Origin: Pelagibius sp. Alg239-R121
GTDB lineage: Bacteria > Pseudomonadota > Alphaproteobacteria > Kiloniellales > Kiloniellaceae
DNA: 64,000 bases
Direction: 5' to 3'
Assembly (NCBI RefSeq): GCF_947331435.1
Contig: NZ_CAMZOF010000005.1
Coordinates: 248,001-312,000 of the forward strand
In this document: in pieces, positions 8,569 through 18,010 of the stretch
How positions within the stretch are numbered: position 1 is the stretch's first letter
Layout: each line of letters begins with the position of its first letter
Notes under the pieces: generated by a model
Database searches by the model: none
The model's input: the letters and a program-made list of their open reading frames with translations, nothing else
What the model was told of the DNA's origin: nothing
Made by a program: the position numbers and the translations under genes

Positions 8569-9336
8569 TTAGTTTGCTGGCAGATCAGCCAAGAGAATCT
8601 CCGTGTCCACTACGGCCTCTATATCCACGTGGTCTTCTTGCCGGATCGCTGCCCCGTCGCGCATTTGAACAGGGGTGCCGTTGATGACTGCCTCACCGCT
8701 GGCGGCAACCAGATAGCCTTGACGATTCTGACCAAGGTCGTACCGAAGGCTTTGGCCTTTTGTGAGCGTTGCGCCGAGCAGGGCGGCATCCTGATGGATC
8801 TCGAGTGCGCCTTGGTGCCGGCTGCGTCCGGAAGCAAGCGGCACTAGAATTCCGGCACGATCGGACTTTGGAAAGCGGCTCTGGTCCCATCGAGGTTGAA
8901 GATTGTCGATGGCCGGGCGTATCCAAATCTGAAACAGCGTCGTCTCCTCATCTTCGCGATTGTATTCTGCATGCATGATGCCTTTACCGGCGGTCATGAC
9001 TTGAACGTCACCTGCTTCGGTCCGGCCCTGGTTCCCTAAATGGTCCTGATGCGTGATTGCGCCGCTGCGGACGTAGGTGATGATTTCCATGTCCCGGTGC
9101 CCGTGGAGATCGAATCCGGTGCCCGGTGCAATGGCGTCGTCGTTCCATACGATCAGCGGGCCGACGCCGTTTCTGCTGGGATCGAAGTATGAACCAAAGC
9201 TGAAGTGATGGCGTGCAGTGAGCCAGTCATTTTCAAATCGGCCGAGACGGTTGAATTCGGCAACGTCAATCACGTTCTTCGTTCCCTTCCTGGTGCGCTG
9301 TAATCCGATGTTGAAGCGGGAATTCATGCCCCTCAT
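8569..9336 (-). CDS. Pirin family cupin (quercetinase-like)
   Basis: 255-residue bicupin. Metal ligands in the N-terminal cupin are visible: LHGHRDMEIITYV gives His78 and His80, and GIMHAEYN gives His122 and Glu124, the pirin set. Bacterial members (E. coli YhhW) can oxidise quercetin in vitro, but the physiological role is uncertain. The start ATG at 9336 has GAGG/AGGA upstream; an ATG three codons in has its purine tract too close. It is divergent from a LysR gene, a common arrangement in which the LysR protein controls the pirin gene. Confidence 0.9.
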   Translation of the reverse strand: MRGMNSRFNIGLQRTRKGTKNVIDVAEFNRLGRFENDWLTARHHFSFGSYFDPSRNGVGPLIVWNDDAIAPGTGFDLHGHRDMEIITYVRSGAITHQDHLGNQGRTEAGDVQVMTAGKGIMHAEYNREDEETTLFQIWIRPAIDNLQPRWDQSRFPKSDRAGILVPLASGRSRHQGALEIHQDAALLGATLTKGQSLRYDLGQNRQGYLVAASGEAVINGTPVQMRDGAAIRQEDHVDIEAVVDTEILLADLPAN

Positions 9337-9349
9337 GATCCTGACCTCA

Positions 9350-9367
9350 CATCTCTACGCAGAGATG
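9350..9367. promoter_or_regulatory. Inverted repeat in pirin-lysR gap (LysR operator candidate)
   Basis: CATCTCT-acgc-AGAGATG, perfect 7-bp arms with a 4-bp spacer, in the 95 bp divergent gap, 14 bp upstream of the pirin ATG. LysR-type regulators commonly bind such dyads in divergent promoters, so this is the most likely operator for the neighbouring regulator. Function inferred. Confidence 0.4.
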
Positions 9368-9431
9368 GTGTGTTTCCCAAGGACGCGTTATATGTTCACG
9401 TGGAATTAGTTTGTTTCTCTGAGGAAACGAT

Positions 9432-10352
9432 ATGATCGATGATCTGGCCAGCATGGCCATCTTCGCCCGCGTGATCGAAGCCGGAGGGTTTTCCAAGGCG
9501 GCCCGGGATCTCGGCGTCAGCAAATCGTCGGTTTCCAAACAGGTTAGCCGGCTGGAAGACCGCCTGGGTGTGCGCCTGCTCAACCGGACAACCCGACGTT
9601 TATCACTGACGGAAGCGGGGGCGGCCTTCTACGAAGGATGCCAGCGGGTTCTTACAGAAGCGGAATCGGCCAAAGAGGCTGTGTCTCATCTGGCCTCAGC
9701 GCCGCGCGGTGAGCTTAAGGTCAATGCCCCTATGTCTTTCGGAATTATGCACTTGGGGCCGGCCTTGCCGGAGTTTCTGGAGCGTTTCCCCGAATTGAAT
9801 GTGCAGATGGTTCTGAACGATCGGGTGGTCGATTTGATTGATGAGGGGTTCGATGTCGGCGTACGAATCACCCGCATGCTGGATTCCAGCCTGATCGCGA
9901 GGCGGCTTGCGCCCAATCGTCTTGTTGCCTGCGCTGCGCCATCGTATCTAAAAAAACACGGAACACCGCGCCAACCGGACGATCTGAAGCGGCACAATTG
10001 CCTTGGCTACAGCTACTCCAAGACGCCCGGTACCTGGCACTTTCGAGATGACGCAGGACGCCACAAAGTGAACGTGAGAGGAAGGTTTACAGCCAACAAC
10101 GGTGACGTCATACAGGCTGCATTGCTTGCCGGTTGCGGGATCGCAATTCAGCCCAGCTTCATTGCTGGAGACAGTTTGCGCAGTGGCCGGCTGGTTAGAC
10201 TGTTTGAGCCCTATCAGGTCGGCGATGAATCCTCTGTCCATGCCGTGTTTCCGGCCAACCGCAACCTCTCGCCCAAAGTGCGGGTTTTTGTCGATTTTCT
10301 GGTCGAACGATTCGGTGATGCCCCCTATTGGGATGCAGGCATTTGGGAGTGA
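9432..10352 (+). CDS. LysR-type transcriptional regulator (CrgA/DhcR-like)
   Basis: 306 residues. The N-terminal winged helix has the LysR signature (AIFARVIEAGGFSKAARDLGVSKSSVSKQVSRLE, about 6-40), then the linker helix and a periplasmic-binding-like effector domain (LKVNAPMSFGIMHLGPALPEFL onward). The DLGVSKSSVSKQV recognition helix and the ARRLAPNRLVACAAPSYL block are typical of the CrgA/YafC-like subgroup. Start with GAGGAAACG upstream. Divergent to pirin, its probable target. The stop overlaps the start of the downstream transporter gene. Confidence 0.9.
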   Translation: MIDDLASMAIFARVIEAGGFSKAARDLGVSKSSVSKQVSRLEDRLGVRLLNRTTRRLSLTEAGAAFYEGCQRVLTEAESAKEAVSHLASAPRGELKVNAPMSFGIMHLGPALPEFLERFPELNVQMVLNDRVVDLIDEGFDVGVRITRMLDSSLIARRLAPNRLVACAAPSYLKKHGTPRQPDDLKRHNCLGYSYSKTPGTWHFRDDAGRHKVNVRGRFTANNGDVIQAALLAGCGIAIQPSFIAGDSLRSGRLVRLFEPYQVGDESSVHAVFPANRNLSPKVRVFVDFLVERFGDAPYWDAGIWE

Positions 10353-11239
10353 AGCTTGACAGGTCATTGCTGCCCGGCTTTGCGGTGGCGACATCAGCGG
10401 TGCTTTGGGGCCTTTGGTGGATCCCGTTGCGTTGGCTTGATGACCACGGCCTAAGGGGGGACTGGGCCAGTTTTATGATTTTCGGTCTTGCGTCGCTGAC
10501 GCTCGGGCCGTTCGTCTGGCGTCGGCGCGGGCTCTCCGATCAGATTTTACCACTCCTGGCGATAGGCGTTCCCCTCGGCGTCACCATGGTGCTGTGGAAT
10601 CATGCCGTCATCAACGGCAACGTCATCCGCGTGGTTCTGCTGTTCTACCTTTCGCCGGTATGGGCCAGTTTCATGGGACGGTTCATGTTAGGAGCGCCGA
10701 TCCCTTTGACACGATGGATTGCGATCGCGCTGGGATTGGCCGGGGCCGCTGTCATCCTACAACTCGACCTCTTAGCATCCGATACTGTGTCTGCAGCTTA
10801 TTCTCTCGCCGATGTTATGGCGCTCCTCTCGGGTGTCTGTTTTGCCCTCGCGGCGACCACAACCCGGATGCACGGTTCGGTGCGGGAGCTTGATAAGACC
10901 TTTGTGTCTGTCTTCGTGGCTGCGGGCGCCGCGCTGCTCTTTGTTGTTTTAACCGACACACCGCCGCCTTCGAAGGATGTTGGATCACTGGTGGCGGTGG
11001 CTTTGGCTGTTGCACTGATTTTTCTGCTGCCGACCACAGCTCTGCTGCTCTGGGGGGCTGCGCTGCTGGATCCGGGCCGCGTTGCAATCCTGCTGTTGCT
11101 AGAGGTCGTTGCTGCGGCACTTAGTTCGTCTTTGCTCGCCTCGGAACCTCTTGGCTTACGAGAATTGCTTGGGTGTGCACTGATTCTATGTGCGGGATTG
11201 ATGGAAGCGGTGCCTGCGTTCCGGCCTACCCAGGCCTGA
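10349..11239 (+). CDS. EamA/DMT family permease
   Basis: Drug/metabolite-type exporter with about ten hydrophobic segments in two EamA halves (ATSAVLWGLWWIPLRWL near the N-terminus; GVCFALAATTTRM opening the second half; GLRELLGCALILCAGLMEAVP at the end). Substrate unknown. I place the start at the GTG (10349) that overlaps the lysR stop as GTGA, though the GGGAG before it is very close; an in-frame ATG at 10328 would add seven residues (MGCRHLG). Translational coupling with the LysR gene suggests the regulator and transporter are one unit. Confidence 0.85.
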   Translation: MKLDRSLLPGFAVATSAVLWGLWWIPLRWLDDHGLRGDWASFMIFGLASLTLGPFVWRRRGLSDQILPLLAIGVPLGVTMVLWNHAVINGNVIRVVLLFYLSPVWASFMGRFMLGAPIPLTRWIAIALGLAGAAVILQLDLLASDTVSAAYSLADVMALLSGVCFALAATTTRMHGSVRELDKTFVSVFVAAGAALLFVVLTDTPPPSKDVGSLVAVALAVALIFLLPTTALLLWGAALLDPGRVAILLLLEVVAAALSSSLLASEPLGLRELLGCALILCAGLMEAVPAFRPTQA

Positions 11240-11250
11240 ATACGGCATTT

Positions 11251-11361
11251 CAGATGCTTCGACCTTTTTAAGGGTTTTAGTGCAAATCGTGTTTCGGACA
11301 CTCTTCCAATTAGCTGGAGTGCGATCGTTCCCGACTGTTTTCGTCAAGGACATCACACACT
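11251..11361. repeat. Composite intergenic palindromic repeat (B + A units)
   Basis: Unit B (11251-11306) is degenerate, with ACCTTTTTAAGG and GTGCAAATCGTGTTTCGG. Unit A (11315-11361) reads GGAGTGCGATCGTTC then GACTG-TTTTCGTCAAGG. It lies in the 411 bp gap between the EamA gene (ending 11239) and the GNAT gene (starting 11651). I see nothing else supportable in that gap. Confidence 0.55.
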
Positions 11362-11650
11362 GGATGCGGGCCGAATCCTCGAAATTGCCTGGATCAAAGC
11401 GCTTGGACTTTTTTGCGAGGTGTGATAATCGAGAAATGAGAGCGAAAACTAAGGTTTGATTTAGATGTCCCTTAGCGGAAAATTGCGACGACGATGCCGA
11501 CGCCAGTGCGCTTTGCGCACAGGGCGCCGTTCTGTCGCGATTCTGCGCTAATTCCTGCGATTTAGAGCCGGAAAGCAACGAAAGACAGCGGTCCCAAACG
11601 AACGACTTTCGTTGATCAACCGCCGCTGGCGGTCAGAGGGATGCAGACAA

Positions 11651-12214
11651 ATGACCTTCGAGACTTTCTCAAACGCTTCATCGCAAATTCCTTTTAAAAT
11701 TTCTCCGCAACCGGGATATGCGGAACCTATGATCGAGGATCTGCTGGACCGGACCTTCGGATCCGAGCGGCAGGAAAAGACGGTCTATCGTCTCCGTGAG
11801 GGCTTGCCGGCCGTTGAAGGCCTGTCTTTTATCGCCGAAGGCGGCCAAGGAGAGCTCATCGCTTCGTTGCGTTTCTGGGCGGTGTCGATTTCCGGAGAAC
11901 CTGCAATTCTACTTGGCCCCTTGGCTGTCGAACCACGATATCAGGGCCAAGGCATGGGGCGGGCTTTGGTGGCTTGGGGGCTTAAAGCGGCGAAACAGCA
12001 GGGCCATCGGTTGTGCCTGGTCGTGGGTGAACCTGCATATTATGCGCCTTATGGTTTCATACCGGCATGTCCCAACGGCCTGATTCTGCCTGGGCCTGTC
12101 GATCCGGAGAGATTTCAGGTGCTGGAGCTGGTCGCTGGGGCCATCGAAGGGATTCGGGGCGTGATTGAGCGGGCACCGGAAATCGAACCTTCAGCCAGTT
12201 CGGATGTCGCTTAA
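11651..12214 (+). CDS. GNAT-family N-acetyltransferase
   Basis: 187 residues with the acetyl-CoA pyrophosphate loop in LLGPLAVEPRYQGQGMGRAL (Q-x-x-G-x-G type) and a following helix (VAWGLKAAKQQGHR). It resembles the YhbS-like group: the GEPAYYAPYGFIPA block is typical. Acyl acceptor unknown. The start ATG at 11651 has AGAGGGA twelve bases upstream; an in-frame extension to 11612 lacks such a site. Convergent with the long membrane-protein operon, stop codons 15 bp apart. Confidence 0.85.
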   Translation: MTFETFSNASSQIPFKISPQPGYAEPMIEDLLDRTFGSERQEKTVYRLREGLPAVEGLSFIAEGGQGELIASLRFWAVSISGEPAILLGPLAVEPRYQGQGMGRALVAWGLKAAKQQGHRLCLVVGEPAYYAPYGFIPACPNGLILPGPVDPERFQVLELVAGAIEGIRGVIERAPEIEPSASSDVA

Positions 12215-12229
12215 CCGAATCTACGGGTC

Positions 12230-14305
12230 TCAGTGACCTTCGCGGAACCAAGCTGCGATGGCGCCGCCGACCAACAGAAGCAGCAGGGCGATCGCCGGCA
12301 GCAGCGGGACCTGGTTCACGCCGGTTACAACGTAGCCTTGCGCATCCCGGATACCGAGCCACGTCGTTCCGAACTGATCTCTGCTCGGTCTGACCTTACG
12401 TAGGCCCGGCGTGTTGTTCTTGGCCAGGCGGATCGCGGTGCCGCCGCTATCTTTCATCAGAGCTTGCATTGGACCGGCGCTGGAAAGGGCATTCTCGAAT
12501 TCACGCGGGTTGAGGGGGCCGGCAGCCGTTACCGCAGAGAGAACGCCGTCTGTGATCCGGTAAAGGCCGGCCTCTTCCGCATCGATCGACGCACGGGCGA
12601 CGCCGTCGTCTCCCGGTTCCAGCGTGACTTTCTGCTGCTTGCCAGAGGGAAAGGCGACATCGATCTCCGGATTGTCGATCACAAGCGACCGGCGCGTAAT
12701 CTGAAGGCGCCCATCGACCACACTTGCGCGAAGGTCTTCTTCCTCCAGCTCGGGTTCCTTCATCAGCCAATGAGAGATACGGCGCAGAAGTTCGGCCTGA
12801 GGGCCACCGCCGTCGAAGCCGCGCGACCAGAGCCACATATGGTCGCTCATGAACTGGGCAACCCGGCCTTCGCCGACGCGATCGAGAACGAGTAGAGGGC
12901 GATCGTCGAGCCCGCTCATCACGATCGAGCCGCGCAGAGAATCACCGCTGATATGCCGGAACCACTGTCCCCATTCCGGCGGGTCGTTGGCTTTGCGTCC
13001 ACCGAGAGTCGCCGTAACCGGGTGACGTTCACCCAGTTCGGTGATTTTGGGACGGTAGGCGGCCTCTTGAATATCGCCGGTGGGTTCGACTGGCAGGATG
13101 CGGCCCAGCGGTGTGCGGTAAAGCGACAGAGGGGTGGCGAAGGTTGGGCCGACGGCCTCCAGCAGCGCCCCGCCTCGCTCCACGTAGCGCGCAATATTGT
13201 CGAGATAGATCGATGGCAGGACGCCCCTGCGGCGGTAGCGGTCGAAAATCACCAGATCGAACTCATCGAGTTTGAGTTCGAAGAGCTCCCGTGTGGGAAA
13301 GGCGATCAGGGAAAGCTCCCGGATCGGTGTGCCGTCTTGCTTTTCCGGTGGCCGCAGGATGGTGAAATGGACGAGATCTACCGAGGGATCAGATTTCAGG
13401 ATGTTGCGCCAGGCGCGCTCACCTGCATGGGGTTCACCCGACACCAGCAGAACACGCAGCCGGTCGCGCACGCCGTCAACGGAAACGGCGGTGCGATTAT
13501 TGGCCAGGGACAGTTCACCGGCGAGGGTGGACGCCTCGATTTCCAGCACGCTCGGACCGCGGTGCTCCAGCTCGAATGCAATCTCCTGCTCGATGCCGAC
13601 GGGAACGCGCACGCTCCGTGCTTCTTGCCCGTCCTGGCGGATTTTCAGTTCGACAAGTCCGTTCGGCTGACTGCTGCCGATGTCTTCCACGATCAGCCTG
13701 AGACTCTGCGGCTGACCCACAATCCCGAAGCCGGGCGCTTGGACAACGCTCAGCCGCCGGTCGAATTCGCGTTCTTCGCCGCTGAGCAGCAGGTGTACCG
13801 GCGCTTCGATGCCGAGCGCAGAGAGGTTTTCCGGCACATCATGGATCTGGCCGTCGCTCATGACGATGACACCGGAAACCTGTTGTCGCGAGACACTTGA
13901 GAGGGCTTCACCCAGTGCGGAAAAGAGCTTGGTGCCGTCCTGTTCGATCCCAATGGCGTCCGCGCCCGCCCGGATTACGCGGACTTCGGTGCCTTCAAGT
14001 GCCTCGAGCTTCTCCAGCGTGTGAGCGAGAGCAGCTTCGGTTTGCTGCGGTCGCGGGCCGATACCCTGGCTTTGGCTTTCATCGACCACGACAAAGACAA
14101 TGTCATTGAGGGAGGCACGCTGCTCTTCGACTGCCGAGGGATTGGCGAGAGCAAGTAACAGTCCACCAAGCGCAAGAACGCGCCAAATGCTGCCCTTGGC
14201 CCGTCGGAACAGACTGAAAGTCACCAGTAAGACCGACAGAGCGCCGACAGCAGCCAGGAGCTCCCATGGCAACAGCGGTGCCCAATGTATCGAGACGGCG
14301 TTCAT
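12230..14305 (-). CDS. Membrane protein with glutamine-amidotransferase-like domain, end of MoxR operon
   Basis: 691 residues. Two N-terminal membrane helices (about 12-30 and 38-55), a von Willebrand A-like fold (DIVFVVVDESQSQGI and VSGVIVMSDGQIHDV), Ig-like segments, then a class-I glutamine-amidotransferase-like region (about 320-480; IFDRYRRRG, RYVERGGALLEAVG), and a C-terminal helix (LLPAIALLLLLVGGAIAAWF). The catalytic Cys of true amidotransferases is not apparent. The start overlaps the upstream gene by 4 bp (ATGA). Likely a large periplasmic-facing partner of the MoxR complex; exact function unknown. Confidence 0.8.
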   Translation of the reverse strand: MNAVSIHWAPLLPWELLAAVGALSVLLVTFSLFRRAKGSIWRVLALGGLLLALANPSAVEEQRASLNDIVFVVVDESQSQGIGPRPQQTEAALAHTLEKLEALEGTEVRVIRAGADAIGIEQDGTKLFSALGEALSSVSRQQVSGVIVMSDGQIHDVPENLSALGIEAPVHLLLSGEEREFDRRLSVVQAPGFGIVGQPQSLRLIVEDIGSSQPNGLVELKIRQDGQEARSVRVPVGIEQEIAFELEHRGPSVLEIEASTLAGELSLANNRTAVSVDGVRDRLRVLLVSGEPHAGERAWRNILKSDPSVDLVHFTILRPPEKQDGTPIRELSLIAFPTRELFELKLDEFDLVIFDRYRRRGVLPSIYLDNIARYVERGGALLEAVGPTFATPLSLYRTPLGRILPVEPTGDIQEAAYRPKITELGERHPVTATLGGRKANDPPEWGQWFRHISGDSLRGSIVMSGLDDRPLLVLDRVGEGRVAQFMSDHMWLWSRGFDGGGPQAELLRRISHWLMKEPELEEEDLRASVVDGRLQITRRSLVIDNPEIDVAFPSGKQQKVTLEPGDDGVARASIDAEEAGLYRITDGVLSAVTAAGPLNPREFENALSSAGPMQALMKDSGGTAIRLAKNNTPGLRKVRPSRDQFGTTWLGIRDAQGYVVTGVNQVPLLPAIALLLLLVGGAIAAWFREGH

Positions 14306-17088
14306 TGGCCGAGGCGCTCCAGAATGAAGGGAATATGCACCTGATCCGCCTTGTAATTGCCGGTCAGTGCATACATCACCAGATTGACACCGAAGCGATA
14401 GGCCATTTCCCGCTGTGCTTCCTTGCCGGGAACCACAGGCAGGATGGGCCGCCCCAGATCGGTGATCGCCCAGGCTCCCGCCCAGTCGTTACTGCCGACG
14501 ATCACCCGCGCTACACCGTCATTTGCCTGACTTTCGCTGGTCTCGATCCAGAGGTTTCCGCCGGCGTAGCGACCCGGAAACTCCTGCATCAGATAAAAGG
14601 ATTTGCGCAGCACGTGTTCCGGCGGCACCGGTTCCAGCGAGGGGATGTTTACATCCGAGGTCAGTCTCTGCAGAGCCAGGTTGGTCTGGCTCTGCTGCCC
14701 TTGAATGCGAGCCGTCGCGCTTGGGTCGCGTAAATCAAAGAGAATCGTTCCGCCGTTATTCAGGTAATCGTTCAGCTTGCGGACCGCGTCCGGGCTGGGG
14801 CTTCGCTGATCGGTCGTTATGGGCCAGTAGAGCAGTGGAAAGAAAGCAAGCTCGTCACGCTCGATGTTTACGCCCAGCGGGGCGCCGGCCTCGACCGACG
14901 TCCGGCGGCGCAGGATGCGGGTCAAACCCTGCAGGCCCGCTTCGCTGATGCCATCCACGCGTTCCGCTCCCGTGAGCACGAAGGCCAGGCGGGTTTCCAA
15001 AGTGGCTTCCAACGCGCGGCCTTCATCGACGAGACTCTGTGCGCGTGCGTCGCCGGCAAGAAGGCCGCCGGACGCGATGCCGAGGCTCACAGCGATCGCA
15101 GTTGCCGCGGAGGGCATCTGGGGGCGCACAAGGCCACGCATAAAGAGTGACAACAGCATATCAGCGAGTGCAAGAATCAGGGCGGCCAGCAGCAACCAGG
15201 GCTTCAGATCAATCTCCTCACTCTTACTGTATGATGCCGCCTCGACACCACTAATTACGCCAAGAGGTTCGAGTGCGGGCAGATGATTGGCAAGGTTGTG
15301 GGCGATTCTCTGCTTCGCGTCTTCACCGTAAAAACCTGGGGGGTGATTCGGATCAACGGCAACACCGCCGGCCGGAGCCGCAGTATCTGGCGTATCAGCC
15401 GTCTCGGGTTGAGTTGCGGCGGGTAACGGCATAACGCTCGCGCCTGGTGACACAAGCCTTCCGAATCCATTCATGACTTCTAGCGGCGGCAGCGGAATGC
15501 TGTTTGCATTGCCGTCGGCCACGCCTTGGCTGACCGCAACGATCCGCCGGAGCATGTCCACGAACAACCCGGACAGTGCGAGGTTCGACCAGTCCGTATT
15601 TGCGGTAGTGTGGACCAAAACTACCCAACCTTTATCGCGCGGATCAGCGGTGATGAGTGGCGTGCCGTCACTCAGGCGGGCCCAGGTTTTTTCGCCAAGC
15701 TCCAACGAAGGTTCGGCCAGAACCTGACGCTCCACGGTGACTTCACCGGCTATATCCAAGCCGGCGAAAGGAGTCCCAGCCGCGAAGTCGGAAAGCGTCG
15801 CAGGACTGTCCCAGGTGAGCGCGCCGCCCAGGATGCGGTCGCCGCCGCGCAGCCGGACCGGGAGCAGATCGTCATCGTTGTCCGCCGCCATCCTGGGACC
15901 AGCAAATCGCAGCAGCAGGCCGCCGCTCTCGACCCAGTTGCCGAGCCGATCGCTTTCATCAGTCGTCAAGTTACCGATGTCGGGGAGAGCGAGCACCGCA
16001 AGTTTGCGGGCGAGGAGTTCGTCAATGCTGCCCTGTCTGACCTCACTGTAGGGCTCCAGCGCCCGCTGAAGGTAGTAAACTTCGCTGAGCAGGGGTTGGG
16101 ATTGCTGTGCACTTCCCGCGGTGACCAGGCCAACCGGACGACGCCGGGAGGATTCGTCAAGCAGATAAGTGGCAGCCGCAGAGCTTTCGCTCTCAAGGGA
16201 AAGTTGGGTTACCCGGTTTCGCAGCTCCGTGGGTAGCCGCAGTCTGAGTTCAGCCGTTTTGTCACCCGATTGGAATGCGACCGCTTCACGCGCCACGATC
16301 GTGCCACCCTCAGCCAACGCGGTCAGGGTCAGATTTTCGATACCTTCGCTTGAAGCCCGTTCAACCGGAACCACCAACTCCAGGCCATCATCGCCGGGCT
16401 TCCGAACAATCTTTGCCAAAGCGCCGGCCTGATCTTGCAAAACCGTTACGTCTCCGAAGGCCTGCAATCTTTCTGCGAAGGCGTTGCTGTCAGCATCCGC
16501 CAATCCGTCGGACAGCCATACAATATAGGCGGAACCTTCGAGATCCTGGGATTCGAGAGTCTCTAGTGCAGCGAGCCGGTCGACCTGCCAGGGATGGGGC
16601 TGAATGCCCTGCGCCAACTCCCTCGCCTCGCCAGCCGGCAGCAGGGGCGAGAGGTCAGCACGGCTTTCCGGTGACCGTTTGGCAGTCCGCAGCAGCACGA
16701 CGGCTCGGTCTTCGCGTTCTGCGCGGTCGATCACTTCGACCATTGCGTTGACCTTGCCATCCCAGTTTTTTGCAGCCGCCCAGCCGTTATCGATGACCAG
16801 GACGACAGGACCATTGCCGGGCAGCTGCGCCGCGGGATTTATCAGGGGTTGGGCGAGGCCGAAAATGATCAGCAAGATGATCAGCATGCGCAAGAGGATC
16901 AGCCATAGCGGCGTTCGTGCCGGTGTTTCTTCGGGCGGGTCCAGCCCAAGCAGCAGCCGAACGGCTGGAAAGGCGAGCGTTTTTGGTGCCGGCGGCGTCA
17001 CTCGCAGTAGAAACCAAATGAGGGGCAGGCCGATGAGAGTTGCAAGCAGCCAGGGTTGGGTGAAGGCGAGAAGACCGAGATCAAGCAT
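14302..17088 (-). CDS. BatA-like, DUF4159 domain membrane protein
   Basis: 928 residues. The N-terminus FTQPWLLATLIGLPLIWFLL and the second helix LILLRMLIILLIIFGLAQPL form the aerotolerance-regulator (BatA) module; a VWA-like fold follows (VVLVIDNGWAAAKNWD, IVWLSDGLADAD). A second membrane segment near 620 (WLLLAALILALADMLLSLF) precedes a signal-like helix and the C-terminal DUF4159 domain (about 690-925; ELAFFPLLYWPI, GGTILFDLRD, ALTGNYKADQVHIPFIL). The VWA metal site is not clear. It sits between DUF58 and the amidotransferase-like gene. The family is thought to act in envelope stress, but this is by association. Confidence 0.85.
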   Translation of the reverse strand: MLDLGLLAFTQPWLLATLIGLPLIWFLLRVTPPAPKTLAFPAVRLLLGLDPPEETPARTPLWLILLRMLIILLIIFGLAQPLINPAAQLPGNGPVVLVIDNGWAAAKNWDGKVNAMVEVIDRAEREDRAVVLLRTAKRSPESRADLSPLLPAGEARELAQGIQPHPWQVDRLAALETLESQDLEGSAYIVWLSDGLADADSNAFAERLQAFGDVTVLQDQAGALAKIVRKPGDDGLELVVPVERASSEGIENLTLTALAEGGTIVAREAVAFQSGDKTAELRLRLPTELRNRVTQLSLESESSAAATYLLDESSRRRPVGLVTAGSAQQSQPLLSEVYYLQRALEPYSEVRQGSIDELLARKLAVLALPDIGNLTTDESDRLGNWVESGGLLLRFAGPRMAADNDDDLLPVRLRGGDRILGGALTWDSPATLSDFAAGTPFAGLDIAGEVTVERQVLAEPSLELGEKTWARLSDGTPLITADPRDKGWVVLVHTTANTDWSNLALSGLFVDMLRRIVAVSQGVADGNANSIPLPPLEVMNGFGRLVSPGASVMPLPAATQPETADTPDTAAPAGGVAVDPNHPPGFYGEDAKQRIAHNLANHLPALEPLGVISGVEAASYSKSEEIDLKPWLLLAALILALADMLLSLFMRGLVRPQMPSAATAIAVSLGIASGGLLAGDARAQSLVDEGRALEATLETRLAFVLTGAERVDGISEAGLQGLTRILRRRTSVEAGAPLGVNIERDELAFFPLLYWPITTDQRSPSPDAVRKLNDYLNNGGTILFDLRDPSATARIQGQQSQTNLALQRLTSDVNIPSLEPVPPEHVLRKSFYLMQEFPGRYAGGNLWIETSESQANDGVARVIVGSNDWAGAWAITDLGRPILPVVPGKEAQREMAYRFGVNLVMYALTGNYKADQVHIPFILERLGQ

Positions 17089-17089
17089 A

Positions 17090-17962
17090 TTAGCGCCCCC
17101 GGTCCTGGGTCATGGCCAGATAAAGCGCTAACAAGGCTGTGTTGGGTGATTTGTCGGTTCGATGCGCCGAATAGCCCCAATCCAGGCGGCGCGCGATTTC
17201 ACCCAGGCCTTCGCATTGCGCCTTGAAACGCTTGCGATAGGGCTCGCGCACGGATTCCACGCGTGACAACAACCAGGATTGCTCGCCTTCCAGTCCTTCG
17301 AAGCGTGTTCTGCCGTCGTAGGGCAGAAGCTCTTCGGCAGGATCGAGAACCTGAAGCAAGTGTCCCTTTACGCCACGCGCGGCGTAGCTTCGGGCGGCAT
17401 CTTCGATTTCGTCCAGAGGCGAGAGGAAGTCGCCGATCATCACAACCTGAGCGAAGCGGGGCAGGGGCAGGACCGGCGGCAGACCGTTGTTTTCTCGATC
17501 ACCGCGGTCGATGACTTTTGCCAGGCGCTCCAAAGTCGTTTTCCCGTTAGAAGGCCGGAGGTCGGAGCCAAGGAAGGTGACGAATTCGCCACCCCGGATC
17601 AACAGAACGGAGAGAGCGAGGGCCAGAATATCGGCGCGTCGTCGCTTTTCGGGTAGTTCGGGCGAGGAGGTCCAGGACATCGATGGCGAGGTGTCACGCC
17701 AGATCCAGACGGACTGCGCCGCCTCCCATTCCATTTCACGAACGAACACGCGATCGGACTTGGCGGATTGACGCCAATCGATTGATTGAGGGGAATCTCC
17801 TGTTTCATAGCGGCGGAATTGCCAAAAGGTCTCGCCCTGACCAACGCGACGGCGACCGTGCACACCTTGGGCTACAGTGGTTGCCACATGTTCTGCCTCG
17901 ACCAAAAGCGGCGGCAAAGCGGATGCAATCTGCTCTGCTCTTTGCTGGATTGGCAGTCTCAC
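17090..17962 (-). CDS. DUF58 domain protein (MoxR partner)
   Basis: 290 residues. The DUF58 signature FRRYETGDSPQSIDWRQSA (about 50-68) is followed by a VWA-like fold (VWIWRDTSPSMSW and ADILALALSVLLIRGG) with a DxSxS-type motif (DTSPS), so the metal-ion-dependent adhesion site may be intact. Starts at a GTG; upstream in-frame codons reach a TAG with no other start, so the GTG at 17962 is the best choice. It is 48 bp downstream of moxR and 1 bp from the next gene, hence operonic. Confidence 0.85.
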   Translation of the reverse strand: MRLPIQQRAEQIASALPPLLVEAEHVATTVAQGVHGRRRVGQGETFWQFRRYETGDSPQSIDWRQSAKSDRVFVREMEWEAAQSVWIWRDTSPSMSWTSSPELPEKRRRADILALALSVLLIRGGEFVTFLGSDLRPSNGKTTLERLAKVIDRGDRENNGLPPVLPLPRFAQVVMIGDFLSPLDEIEDAARSYAARGVKGHLLQVLDPAEELLPYDGRTRFEGLEGEQSWLLSRVESVREPYRKRFKAQCEGLGEIARRLDWGYSAHRTDKSPNTALLALYLAMTQDRGR

Positions 17963-18010
17963 TCTCGGCGTGATGGCCAGCGTCGGTCTCCTATTCAGGC
18001 CTCGAGGGCT

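Noticed and set aside
12953-13900. 315-codon plus-strand open frame
   Set aside because: Antisense of the last gene of the MoxR operon, which has clear domain structure; no ribosome-binding site.
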